The notes beneath the pieces were generated by a model. The model was not told the origin of the DNA and ran no database searches. It saw only the letters and a list, made by a program, of their open reading frames with translations. A stretch of 13,809 nucleotides of DNA from Legionellales bacterium. Lineage in GTDB: Bacteria > Pseudomonadota > Gammaproteobacteria > PIVX01. A program made the translations under genes and the position numbers. Shown in pieces: positions 1 to 7,326 of this stretch; positions within the stretch are counted from its first letter, which is position 1, and every line of letters begins with the position of its first letter. The stretch spans positions 1 to 13,809 of the forward strand of contig JABSQI010000022.1 of NCBI GenBank assembly GCA_013215905.1, written 5' to 3'.

Positions 1-47
1 CAAATTTGTTGTTATCCTACCACTATTATAAATATTATATTACTACC

Positions 48-818
48 ATGAATATTTTAGTATTTGATATAGAAACAATACCTGACATAAAACTTGGGAA
101 AAATATATATAATATTGATGGTATAGAAGACAATGAAGCCTTACAAGCTATACGAAAATTACATGCTCAAAAATACGGACATGACTTTCTACCTTTGTTT
201 TTACATGAAATTGTTAGTATTTCTCTAGTACTTAAAACTAACTCTACTTTCAAAATATGGTCTTTAGGAGATCAAAAATCTAACGAACATGAATTATTAG
301 AAAGGTTTTTTGAAGGAATAGAAAAATATACTCCAACCATTATTTCTTGGAATGGCACTAACTTTGATCTGCCAGTTATCCATTATAGGGCGCTAAAACA
401 TGGAATACCAGGATCAAGATATTGGGAATCTGGAAAACATGATCCAAATTTTAAATGGAACAATTATCTAAATAGATATCACGAAAGGCATACAGACATA
501 ATGGATACCATAGCTGGATTCTCACCAAAAGCTATCACATCATTAGAAAATACAGCTATCTTGCTCAATCTTCCAGGGAAAATGGGCATAGATGGCAGCA
601 AAGTGTATGATATGCATTCTAGTGGAAATATCAAAGCAATAAGAGATTATTGTGAAGTTGATGTACTAAATACTTATCTAATTTTATTAAGGTTAGAACT
701 TATTAGGAATAATTTAAGTAAAGAACAATATGATAATAAAATCCAAGAAACAAAAAATTTTCTAGCAAACAGTGATGAAAAACATTTTAGAAAATATCTA
801 GATATATGGAATGACTAA
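48..818 (+). CDS. PolB-like DEDDy 3'-5' exonuclease
   Basis: Probable 3'-5' exonuclease with a DnaQ/RNase H-like fold, of the family related to the proofreading domain of DNA polymerase B. It should remove nucleotides from 3' ends in the cytoplasm using two metal ions. All acidic motifs are visible: Exo I as D7-I-E9-T, Exo II as N102-G-T-N-F-D107, and Exo III as Y201-C-E-V-D205, which makes it the DEDDy subtype. It is a free-standing domain of 257 residues, with no polymerase or helicase attached. The frame is open upstream from a TTG at 6, but the family begins with the strand reading MNILVFDIET, so the ATG at 48 is chosen. No clear Shine-Dalgarno sequence precedes it, and the promoter probably lies at or beyond the window edge. 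The gene converges on the secreted-protein gene across a 97-base gap. The fold assignment is firm; the substrate (DNA or RNA) is not visible. Confidence 0.88.
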   Translation: MNILVFDIETIPDIKLGKNIYNIDGIEDNEALQAIRKLHAQKYGHDFLPLFLHEIVSISLVLKTNSTFKIWSLGDQKSNEHELLERFFEGIEKYTPTIISWNGTNFDLPVIHYRALKHGIPGSRYWESGKHDPNFKWNNYLNRYHERHTDIMDTIAGFSPKAITSLENTAILLNLPGKMGIDGSKVYDMHSSGNIKAIRDYCEVDVLNTYLILLRLELIRNNLSKEQYDNKIQETKNFLANSDEKHFRKYLDIWND

Positions 819-915
819 TATCTTTATATAATGCTAAATTTATTATTTCTATAAGATTTTTATCAGAAGAATATTTGATTAATTTGCCGTTACCTTTTAA
901 TTACTATAATTTTTA

Positions 916-1470
916 TTAATAATGAGTTGGTATAAGAAATGTTGTTCTTATAGCTACATTAGAAATCTGCGCATTATTTAATTGGCCGCTCCTTATAGCA
1001 TTGCTTTTTTTGAACCTTCTCCCAAAAGCAAGTTGATTAAAAGAAGAAATATTTTCACTTGTAATATCAAAATTAGAATTGCTTTTTCTCCATTCAAAAA
1101 CAATGCGACGACTTTTTTTCTTCTGATTAGTTGGAGTTAGTAAGTTGATATTTGCTGAATATTTAATTCCTAAAATGCTTACACTCTCAGTTTTATTAAT
1201 AGATGTTCCAGTAGAAAACCATATTTTCAAAATTACAGCTGTTTTCACTTTAAGGTTTTTCTCTACAAGTGCAATAGTTTCTTGCTTTACACTACCACAA
1301 GAACCATCACGATTTTTAGCAAGTAATCCATGAACATGGACATTTTCTAAGATAGGAATGTCTACACTCTTGGATGTTTTTGACTTTCTAACCTCTGATG
1401 CTTGAACAGTTATAATATTGCAACATAAAAACAGTACTGAGAACAAGAAAGAAACCCTAAAAACACACAT
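916..1470 (-). CDS. Secreted protein of unknown function
   Basis: I do not recognise this family. The 184-residue product starts with a short N-region (Arg5) and a hydrophobic core at about residues 6-22, ending in VQAS, which fits signal peptidase I cleavage after Ala24. There is no lipobox. The mature part of about 160 residues is basic, rich in Ser, Asn and Lys, and has alternating hydrophobic residues that suggest beta strands. It holds one Cys (in DGSCGS) and no second membrane segment, so it is probably periplasmic or exported. The start is supported by AAAAGG at 1479-1484, eight bases before the ATG. It is monocistronic, lying between the convergent exonuclease and the non-coding gap that holds an 18-bp palindrome upstream. 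An effector or envelope role is possible, but nothing in the sequence shows one. The real coding status is fairly secure because of the signal peptide, ribosome site and length. Confidence 0.72.
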   Translation of the reverse strand: MCVFRVSFLFSVLFLCCNIITVQASEVRKSKTSKSVDIPILENVHVHGLLAKNRDGSCGSVKQETIALVEKNLKVKTAVILKIWFSTGTSINKTESVSILGIKYSANINLLTPTNQKKKSRRIVFEWRKSNSNFDITSENISSFNQLAFGRRFKKSNAIRSGQLNNAQISNVAIRTTFLIPTHY

Positions 1471-1549
1471 TACTATAACCTTTTCTAATATTTATTGCTA
1501 GTAATCATAATAGTGCATCATGCATAATAAATATAGGTATTAAATTATT

Positions 1550-1567
1550 AAAGAGTATATACTCTTT
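1550..1567. repeat. Perfect 18-bp palindrome, possible operator
   Basis: The sequence AAAGAGTATATACTCTTT equals its own reverse complement over all 18 bases. It lies 80 bases upstream of the secreted-protein start and is not followed by a T tract on either strand, so a terminator is unlikely. The centre contains TATACT on each strand, which could overlap a -10 box. A dimeric repressor site is the simplest reading, but no matching regulator is encoded in the window. Confidence 0.45.
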
Positions 1568-1645
1568 CTGCTATCACAAATGTAAGGGTTTTATGTAAGT
1601 CTGTTTATGTAGTTATTTAAATCATAATATTGCAAGTGAGAATAA

Positions 1646-1793
1646 CGATGGGTATTGCCAGCTAACATTAAATTAGAATATCCTCGAATTACTCAAAGAG
1701 TATTATCTATGCTTGTTAATACTCCCCATGTTTAAAGTCAGAATTGTTATACCGCTTTTAAGTGATGACACCATAATATACTTGTATAAATAA
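1646..1793 (+). pseudogene. Possible decayed small gene, two frames
   Basis: On the plus strand an open stretch at 1646-1735 reads through ANIKLEYPRITQRVLSML and stops after NTPHV. From about 1722 the next frame continues with FKVRIVIPLLSDDTIIYLYK to a stop at 1791-1793. Joined across a frame change near 1722-1732, this resembles the start of small proteobacterial proteins with a YPRI-x(2)-RI pattern followed by a LL-x-DD pattern. That resemblance is from memory and is weak. There is no good start codon or ribosome site, so if it is a gene at all it is a remnant. Chance open frames in AT-rich DNA are a real alternative. Confidence 0.22.
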
Positions 1794-1795
1794 TT

Positions 1796-2254
1796 CTAAC
1801 GTTTATCCTTAAAAAAATTAGATAAAATATCAGAACAAGATTCTGAAAAAATATCTCTTTCAGCAGGTAAATCTCGATATGCACAGCACTCAATTTTAGA
1901 TAATCCTTGTAATCTTTTCACCCTTGTATTATCTGTTGCCCCAAAAATAATTTGCGATAGCCTCGCTTGTTGAATTGCTCCTAGACACATGATACATGGT
2001 TCAAAAGTAACATACATAACTGCGCCAATAATCCGATAATTTCCTAAATTTCTTGCTGCATCACGAATTGCATTAATCTCAGCATGGCATGTTGGATCGC
2101 AAGAATCAATTGGACTATTCCACCCTCGACCAATAATTTTATCATCTTTAACTATAACTGCCCCAACAGGAACTTCATCTATTGACAAAGCATACTTAGC
2201 AAGAGCAAATGCTTCGCTCATCCAAGTCTCATGTTCATTATGGAAATTACTCAT
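1796..2254 (-). CDS. tadA: tRNA-specific adenosine deaminase TadA, divergent C-terminal part
   Basis: Deaminates adenosine 34 of tRNA-Arg(ACG) to inosine so that one tRNA can read CGU, CGC and CGA. The zinc deaminase site is complete: H57-A-E59 with catalytic Glu59, and P86-C87-I-M-C90. The first 100 residues are typical of TadA (EVPVGAVIV at 27-35, GWN, DPTCHAE, and NYR before the second motif). After FGA the usual D-x-K-x-G-A-x-G-S segment is absent and replaced by a basic stretch (NTRVKRLQG). The end (ILSNFFKDKR) again aligns with the TadA tail, so this is divergence rather than a frameshift. At 152 residues it is slightly shorter than E. coli TadA. It follows der by 10 bases and is probably the last gene of the ndk-der transcript; it is not part of that block in E. 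coli. Another nucleoside deaminase is possible but less likely. Confidence 0.85.
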   Translation of the reverse strand: MSNFHNEHETWMSEAFALAKYALSIDEVPVGAVIVKDDKIIGRGWNSPIDSCDPTCHAEINAIRDAARNLGNYRIIGAVMYVTFEPCIMCLGAIQQARLSQIIFGATDNTRVKRLQGLSKIECCAYRDLPAERDIFSESCSDILSNFFKDKR

Positions 2255-2264
2255 TCAATCCATC

Positions 2265-3557
2265 TTAACTACGTTCTTTAAAAATAATCCTAAACTGCAC
2301 TCCAAATAAACCCAAATTTTTATGAAAATAGTTATTCAAATATTTCTTATAATCTTTTGATATAGTTTTAGTCCTAACGCCATGAATGATAATTATATGG
2401 GGATTTAAACTCCCCATATGAGCGAACTTTAACTTTGCTCGTCTCTTATTCTGTAAAGGAGGAGGATGTGCTGTAATAGCATCCATTAATAACTTATTTA
2501 ACAAGGCAGTCGGTATTTTTTTTGATACTTGCTCATATGTCTTATGGACCAAATTCATAAGACCAGAAATATTCTTACCTACTAAAGCTGAAATTTGGTG
2601 TATTTGTAAAAATTTAGCATATTTTAACTGAAAGACTACATCTGCATTAAGTTGCTTTTTTTCTTCAACTCCTAATAAATCTATCTTATTTGCCACAACA
2701 ATAATAGGTTTTCCAAGTTTTATAACATAACTGAGTAATTTCATATCTTGATCAACTATACCATCCATAGCATCTATTAAGCATACAACAATATCTGCTA
2801 TTTCTACGCTCCTCAAAGACTGATAAATAGTTTGTTGTTCTATTGGATCTGAGACTTTCATCTTTTTTCTGATCCCAGCTGTATCAATCAAAGTAAATTT
2901 TCGTCCTTTATGGTTATAAGGAATAGAAATACTACTTAAAGTTGTACCAGGAATATCAGATATAATTGCTCTTTCATTGCCTAAAAGTCTATTTACTAGA
3001 GTTGATTTCCCAACATTTGGTCTACCTAAAATAGCTATTTTAATTAAATCATCTGATTCTTCTCCATCTTTTAATTGGTCTATAAAACTAAATTCTCCTA
3101 TTATATTAGCTAATTCACGAAGAGCACCAGCATCTAATTTATGCAAAAACCATATATCTTTTATTCCTACAGAATAAAACTCTGAGAGATCACTAACCTC
3201 ATTAGCATGATTTACTACTAAAACAATATGAGTATCTTCTTTGTGCAACATTTTTAAGATCCTAAGATCATCGTAGGTAACACCAACATTTGCATCTAGA
3301 ACAAAAAAGACAATATCAGACTCTGCCAGAGCAGCCTGTACTTGAGTAAAAATTAATTTGTCAAATTCTGTTGATGATTTAAAGGATATCCCACCGGTAT
3401 CAATAAGTATAAAAGATTTTTCACTTAATGAAAAAGTACCATACATACGATCCCGTGTTGGAATAGTACTATTAAATTTCTTGCCTGAAGTTAATAGGTT
3501 AAAAATGGAGGACTTACCTACCCCTGATCTACCAATTAAAGATATTATCGGTCTCAT
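2265..3557 (-). CDS. der: Ribosome assembly GTPase Der (EngA) with degenerate first G domain
   Basis: Der is a double-GTPase that binds the 50S precursor and is needed for large-subunit maturation. The protein has two G domains and a C-terminal KH-like domain (about 355-430), and its 430 residues are somewhat fewer than the roughly 490 in E. coli. Domain 2 is complete: GRPNVGKS at 178-185, PGTT, D225-T-A-G228, N290-K-I-D293 and an SAL G5 motif. Domain 1 keeps a P loop (GRSGVGKS at 9-16), TRDR-x-YG at 34-40 and DTGG at 53-56. The guanine-specifying NKxD, however, reads N116-H-A-N119, and the G5 region (expected SA) reads FLHKLDAG. The linker between the domains is short and acidic. It sits 10 bases after bamB, its usual neighbour. 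Identity is secure; whether domain 1 still binds GTP is doubtful. Confidence 0.93.
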   Translation of the reverse strand: MRPIISLIGRSGVGKSSIFNLLTSGKKFNSTIPTRDRMYGTFSLSEKSFILIDTGGISFKSSTEFDKLIFTQVQAALAESDIVFFVLDANVGVTYDDLRILKMLHKEDTHIVLVVNHANEVSDLSEFYSVGIKDIWFLHKLDAGALRELANIIGEFSFIDQLKDGEESDDLIKIAILGRPNVGKSTLVNRLLGNERAIISDIPGTTLSSISIPYNHKGRKFTLIDTAGIRKKMKVSDPIEQQTIYQSLRSVEIADIVVCLIDAMDGIVDQDMKLLSYVIKLGKPIIVVANKIDLLGVEEKKQLNADVVFQLKYAKFLQIHQISALVGKNISGLMNLVHKTYEQVSKKIPTALLNKLLMDAITAHPPPLQNKRRAKLKFAHMGSLNPHIIIIHGVRTKTISKDYKKYLNNYFHKNLGLFGVQFRIIFKERS

Positions 3558-3567
3558 GATAATATAT

Positions 3568-4725
3568 CTATTTTTTAATATCGAATGCAGTTATATAGCC
3601 GTTGTTTGTCTTCACAAAAACAGTATTATTATGCACTATAGGAGGAGCAACTATTCCAGTTCTATGAACCTTTACACGCCCTAACAACTTACCACTGGCA
3701 TTAGACATAATATGCAAATATCCCTGACTATCACCGACAAAAATGAGCCCTCTATAAATAACAGGGCTTGTTAAACCTCTATATTTTAAGCTTTCTTGTC
3801 TCCAGACAAGTCTACCTCCTGTTCTTCTATACAGATATGTTATTCCATCATTATCAGTAATAACAACTGACGCTCTATCTACATCAAGTCCTGAATAAGA
3901 AGAAACTTTTTTCTGCCAGTTTACAGAATAAGACACCATATCAATAGACATCAGATTACTATTTATACCAGCAACATATAAATCAGAATGATAAACTTTA
4001 GGATCAATATCTACATCTACCATTAAATTATCTAGAATATGGGTCATATTACTAGTAACTAATTTTTTCCATAAAAGCTCGCCAGTATCAAAAGAAAGTG
4101 CAGCAACATAACCACTAGCAAAACCTACAAACACTTTATCATTTTTCACAATCGGAGCGCTACCAACCCTCATAGTTAACTGAGGAGCCTTCTCATCTTT
4201 ATACTCCCAAACAAACTTGCCAGACTGAGCATCAAATGCTTTTACAACACCATCAACTGTTTTAACAATAATTTTATTCTTTGCTAAAATCGGCTTTGAA
4301 ATTACTTCATTAGATAATTCAGCCTCCCATAAATATTCTCCTGACTTTCGATCAAAAACAAAGAGCTTGCCTTTTGATGTACCCATCATGATAAATTTAG
4401 AACTAATACCAATATCACTACTAAATAAATGCCTATGATTCTTACTCCAAACTACCTTACCGTTTTGTGAATCAATAGCCTTTAACTTACCATTATAGTC
4501 TGCACAATAAAGAATCCCGTCATATAAACGAGGAGTCAAACGCAAATATCTATCCCACGTCCCGGCTCCAATATCACGATTCCATTTATATGCTAATTTA
4601 ACCGTCTCTTGTATTTCAACTAAAGGGGTAGGCTTTCGCACTTTTTTTGACGAACACCCAAACAAAACTAAGGCTATACCAGTAAGGAGACTAATAAAAA
4701 AGATTTTCTTAAAATTATTATTCAT
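3568..4725 (-). CDS. bamB: Outer membrane assembly lipoprotein BamB
   Basis: BamB is the beta-propeller lipoprotein of the BAM complex, which folds beta-barrel proteins into the outer membrane; it binds BamA on the periplasmic side. The N-terminus has a type II signal peptide ending in the lipobox LFG-C24, followed by SSKK. The rest shows repeated PQQ-like blades, each with a Gly-rich strand and a trailing Trp: examples are DSQNGKVVWSK, DRKSGEYLWEA, DAQSGKFVWEY, DTGELLWKK and RTGGRLVWRQ, then a final ITAFDI strand. The length of 385 residues matches the E. coli protein (392). It starts one base after the yfgM stop, so translation is probably coupled, and it precedes der. This yfgM-bamB-der order is conserved in gammaproteobacteria. 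Confidence 0.95.
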   Translation of the reverse strand: MNNNFKKIFFISLLTGIALVLFGCSSKKVRKPTPLVEIQETVKLAYKWNRDIGAGTWDRYLRLTPRLYDGILYCADYNGKLKAIDSQNGKVVWSKNHRHLFSSDIGISSKFIMMGTSKGKLFVFDRKSGEYLWEAELSNEVISKPILAKNKIIVKTVDGVVKAFDAQSGKFVWEYKDEKAPQLTMRVGSAPIVKNDKVFVGFASGYVAALSFDTGELLWKKLVTSNMTHILDNLMVDVDIDPKVYHSDLYVAGINSNLMSIDMVSYSVNWQKKVSSYSGLDVDRASVVITDNDGITYLYRRTGGRLVWRQESLKYRGLTSPVIYRGLIFVGDSQGYLHIMSNASGKLLGRVKVHRTGIVAPPIVHNNTVFVKTNNGYITAFDIKK

Positions 4726-4726
4726 A

Positions 4727-5371
4727 TTAATCTTTTGGAATATATTTGGATATAAATTGTAATTTATTTTCTACAATAGAATTAGATCTTGGAAATCTAG
4801 CTCTTTGTTTCTCTAAAGCAATATTATACTCTTTTTGAGCATTGTTATAATCATTATTATGCAGATATAAATCTCCATTTAATTCATGTGCAAAAAATTC
4901 AAAGTCAGTTTTATATAATTTTAAGGCTATACTCTTTGCTTCTTCGAATTTTCCCTCTGAGAAATATATTCTTGCAAGCCTGAGTATAGCTATCTCTTGC
5001 AAAGTTTTTTGCTTAGTCTTCTCAATAACTTGTAATAAATAATTTTCAGCCTCAGAATATCGATTATTATTTAATAAATCTTTTGCCAACAACATTCTAA
5101 CAAAATTAGTATATACACTATTTGGATAATCGGATAATAACTGCCCAGATATTGCTTGAAAATCAGCATCATTCCCATCAGAAAAGGCCATAAATGCTCT
5201 AGTGTACAAGCTTGAAGATTTTTCTAAAATAGCATCTTGTCTGCTGTACCAAGTTTTATAGGCGTATGCAGAACCAAATATTACTAATAAACCATAGAAT
5301 ACATAATTCCCATACAAAGACCACCAATTTTTAAGACGAGCTATTTGTTCTTCTTCTGTACTATATTCCAT
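4727..5371 (-). CDS. yfgM: YfgM, membrane-anchored TPR protein
   Basis: YfgM is an inner-membrane protein with a periplasmic tetratricopeptide domain. In E. coli it associates with SecYEG and PpiD and helps pass exported proteins to periplasmic chaperones. The 214 residues begin with a short cytoplasmic segment containing EEEQIARLKNWW, the family signature, then one membrane helix at about 20-38 (YGNYVFYGLLVIFGSAYAY). The remainder is helical, with TPR-like pairs near SVYTNFVRMLLAKDLL, EIAILRLARIYFSEGKFEEA and HELNGDLYLHNNDYNNA. TAGG stands eight bases before the ATG. It follows hisS by eight bases and precedes bamB by one, as in E. coli. The operon places it with BamB in envelope protein transport. 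Confidence 0.9.
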   Translation of the reverse strand: MEYSTEEEQIARLKNWWSLYGNYVFYGLLVIFGSAYAYKTWYSRQDAILEKSSSLYTRAFMAFSDGNDADFQAISGQLLSDYPNSVYTNFVRMLLAKDLLNNNRYSEAENYLLQVIEKTKQKTLQEIAILRLARIYFSEGKFEEAKSIALKLYKTDFEFFAHELNGDLYLHNNDYNNAQKEYNIALEKQRARFPRSNSIVENKLQFISKYIPKD

Positions 5372-5379
5372 ACTTTTAC

Positions 5380-6654
5380 CTAAGTTAAATTATTATGTAA
5401 AAATCTGTCAAATTCTTGCATAGTATACATCGTTTGAGGTTTATCAGCATTAAGAATTTTTGCAGATATTGATTCTTTTTTGAACTCTTTGTCTGTGATA
5501 ACCACAGCAATGTTCGCATTATGCTTATCTGCTTCTTTAAATTGTTTTTTTAAATTTCCGGAACCAGTATATATAAGAATATTTCTATCAGGATATTTAT
5601 TTCTTATATCTTCCGCAATTTGCATAGCTTTAGCCCTAATAGCACAATCATTTTCTGAAATAATAAACACATCGGCTTTTCTGTTATGATTAAAATCACC
5701 TAATTGGATAAGAGACACCAATCTATCCATCCCTATAGCAAAACCAACACCATAACACTCATGCCCCCCGAGTAAACTAACCAATTTATCATATCTTCCA
5801 CCAGCGCAAACTTCGCTTTTGGCTCCCAAACTATCAGTAACCCATTCAAAAACCGTATCATTATAATAATCCAACCCTCTAACAAGAGATGATTGAACAT
5901 TATAGTTAATACCTAAGGTATCTAGCATTTGAGTTAATAATGCAAAATGATTTTTAGAGTTTTCATCCAAATAATCATGAATGTTAGGAGCCTGAATAAT
6001 AATTTTCTCTAAGTCAGGATTTTTTGAATCTAATATTCTAAGTGGATTTGTTTCAAGTTTATGTAAACTATCTTTATCAAGAGTATTAATATTTTTCTTA
6101 AAATAAGAGACTAAATCTTTTTTATATAATTCTCTAGATTCAATATTACCGATTGTATTAATATTTAAAGATAATTTATCGTCAATCCCAAGCAGTCTCC
6201 ACAAACGACTACAAAATAAAATTAATTCAACTTCAATATCAACTGAATTTACCCCAAATACCTCTAAGCCGAATTGCTCAAACTGTCTATATCTTCCTTG
6301 CTGAGGTCTTTCATGCCTAAACATAGGCCCCATATACCAAAATTTACGTCGCTGATTATACAACAAACCATGCTGTATTCCTGCTCTAACGCAGACTGCC
6401 GTTCCTTCAGGGCGCATAGAAAGGGAGTCCCCGTTACGATCTTCAAAGGTATACATTTCTTTTTCGACAATATCTGTAGTATCCCCAATTGATCTTTTAA
6501 ATAATGCTGTTTTCTCTAATATAGGAAATTTAATATAGTCATACCCGTACTTTGTGGATAAATCCTTTAAGATCGTTTCGAGATATGACCAATATACTGC
6601 ATCCTGTGAATGAATATCCCGCATCCCTCTGATAGACTGAATATTTTTTTGCAA
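5380..6654 (-). CDS. hisS: Histidyl-tRNA synthetase
   Basis: Charges tRNA-His with histidine using ATP; a class II synthetase working as a homodimer. All motifs are present: KNIQSIRGMRD near the N-terminus, MRPEGTA and MFRHERPQQGRYRQF (motif 2 region), the histidine motif LVRGLDYYNDTVFEW with catalytic Arg259 at the same number as in E. coli, AGGRYD, and GVGFAIGMDRL (motif 3). The C-terminal anticodon-binding domain covers about residues 330-420. The length of 424 matches E. coli. Translation begins at a TTG codon: this gives the same N-terminus as E. coli HisS, the next in-frame ATG lies inside the conserved GMRD, and AAAGG stands eight bases upstream. It follows rodZ by 41 bases, with ispG absent from its usual place between them. 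Confidence 0.97.
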   Translation of the reverse strand: MQKNIQSIRGMRDIHSQDAVYWSYLETILKDLSTKYGYDYIKFPILEKTALFKRSIGDTTDIVEKEMYTFEDRNGDSLSMRPEGTAVCVRAGIQHGLLYNQRRKFWYMGPMFRHERPQQGRYRQFEQFGLEVFGVNSVDIEVELILFCSRLWRLLGIDDKLSLNINTIGNIESRELYKKDLVSYFKKNINTLDKDSLHKLETNPLRILDSKNPDLEKIIIQAPNIHDYLDENSKNHFALLTQMLDTLGINYNVQSSLVRGLDYYNDTVFEWVTDSLGAKSEVCAGGRYDKLVSLLGGHECYGVGFAIGMDRLVSLIQLGDFNHNRKADVFIISENDCAIRAKAMQIAEDIRNKYPDRNILIYTGSGNLKKQFKEADKHNANIAVVITDKEFKKESISAKILNADKPQTMYTMQEFDRFLHNNLT

Positions 6655-6662
6655 CTGAAAAA

Positions 6663-6667
6663 CCTTT
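6663..6667 (-). promoter_or_regulatory. Ribosome binding site for the hisS TTG start
   Basis: AAAGG on the minus strand lies eight bases before the TTG at 6654. It decides the start, because no ATG exists in the correct place, and TTG is the only codon giving the conserved N-terminus. Confidence 0.65.
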
Positions 6668-6695
6668 AAATATAAATTAATTAAGAAACACTTTC

Positions 6696-7202
6696 TTATG
6701 TATCAGCTTCGTTATTGAATTCTACTTCTGTAGTTAAAAATTTATTATCACTTATTTCATAGTAAAACTTATTGTGCCACCATACTCCAACTATAAGAGT
6801 CAATAAAATAAAAAAGGATAATGTAATAAATTTTATATGTCTATTAAAAAAATTAATTATTTTATTAGATTTATTTTCAACTATACCATCTATTCCTGAT
6901 CTAGTAACTATTAAATGACTATTTGCAATTATTGTCCCATTCGAACCAACGATCTCAGAATACTCATGAACTAGTTCCTCTGCAGGTAACTCTAGAAGTC
7001 TTGCATAAGATCTTAAATATCCTCGTTTAAAAACATCCCTATTAGAAATAGAGTAATTATTAGATTCTAAGTAGATAATAACAGATTTGGTCAAATTAAG
7101 TTTAGCAGCAACATCCTCAATTGTTAGATTAGCACTTTCTCTGGCCTGCTTTAACCTGGTTCCAAGCATTAATATTTCTTCTAGAGCTGTATTTTCCTTC
7201 AT
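6696..7202 (-). CDS. rodZ: Short RodZ, cell-shape protein lacking the periplasmic domain
   Basis: RodZ links the MreB cytoskeleton to the elongasome and helps set rod shape. The protein has a Cro-type helix-turn-helix domain (about residues 10-75), including RLKQARESANLTIEDVA and the family signature KRGYLRSYARLL. A basic juxtamembrane stretch is followed by one membrane helix at about 125-142 (FITLSFFILLTLIVGVWW). Only about 26 residues follow the helix, whereas E. coli RodZ (337 residues) has a proline/threonine-rich linker and a beta-sheet DUF4115 domain there. The frame extends to a TTG at 7208, but the ATG at 7202 is the likelier start, giving 168 residues. The stop is clean, and only 41 bases lie before hisS, so the missing domain is not hidden in another frame. 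The MreB-binding half is thus kept and the periplasmic half lost. Confidence 0.88.
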   Translation of the reverse strand: MKENTALEEILMLGTRLKQARESANLTIEDVAAKLNLTKSVIIYLESNNYSISNRDVFKRGYLRSYARLLELPAEELVHEYSEIVGSNGTIIANSHLIVTRSGIDGIVENKSNKIINFFNRHIKFITLSFFILLTLIVGVWWHNKFYYEISDNKFLTTEVEFNNEADT

Positions 7203-7326
7203 AATCAAAACTCATATTTTATTAAATAACTTATTTAACTAATGTAGCTACACTAATCAGTTCTTCACATAATATTATAATTATGCCAATAATTAAAGTA
7301 AAAGAATATCCTGCATGAAGTGATGT

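Larger units (their letters stand above)
1471..1795. other. Intergenic region, 325 bases, no intact gene
   Basis: This is the longest stretch without an intact gene. It lies downstream of tadA and upstream of the secreted-protein gene, both on the minus strand. It holds the ribosome site of the secreted protein (1479-1484), an 11-base interrupted palindrome TGCAT-C-ATGCA at 1514-1524, a perfect 18-bp palindrome at 1550-1567, an 8-bp inverted repeat (GAGTATTA at 1698-1705, TAATACTC at 1717-1724) and a possible decayed gene at 1646-1793. No convincing sigma-70 promoter with both boxes and no U-tailed terminator could be picked out. Confidence 0.7.

Noticed and set aside
6..47. Upstream extension of the exonuclease from a TTG codon
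   Set aside because: The added 14 residues (MLLSYHYYKYYITT) are not typical of the family, whose first strand begins right at the ATG at 48.
783..896. Minus-strand open stretch encoding GNGKLIKYSSDKNLIEIINL between the convergent genes
   Set aside because: It has no start codon, overlaps the end of the exonuclease gene and is explained by chance in AT-rich DNA.
1698..1724. 8-bp inverted repeat GAGTATTA/TAATACTC as a terminator for tadA
   Set aside because: It lies more than 70 bases beyond the tadA stop, has an 11-base loop and no T tract on the minus strand.
1740..1797. AGAATT/AATTCT pairing just after tadA as a terminator
   Set aside because: Only six matched bases with over 40 bases between them; too weak to call.
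3358..3684. Plus-strand open frames lying over der, hisS, iscS, trmJ and the other minus-strand genes
   Set aside because: They are antisense shadows of well-identified genes, without ribosome sites or recognisable domains.
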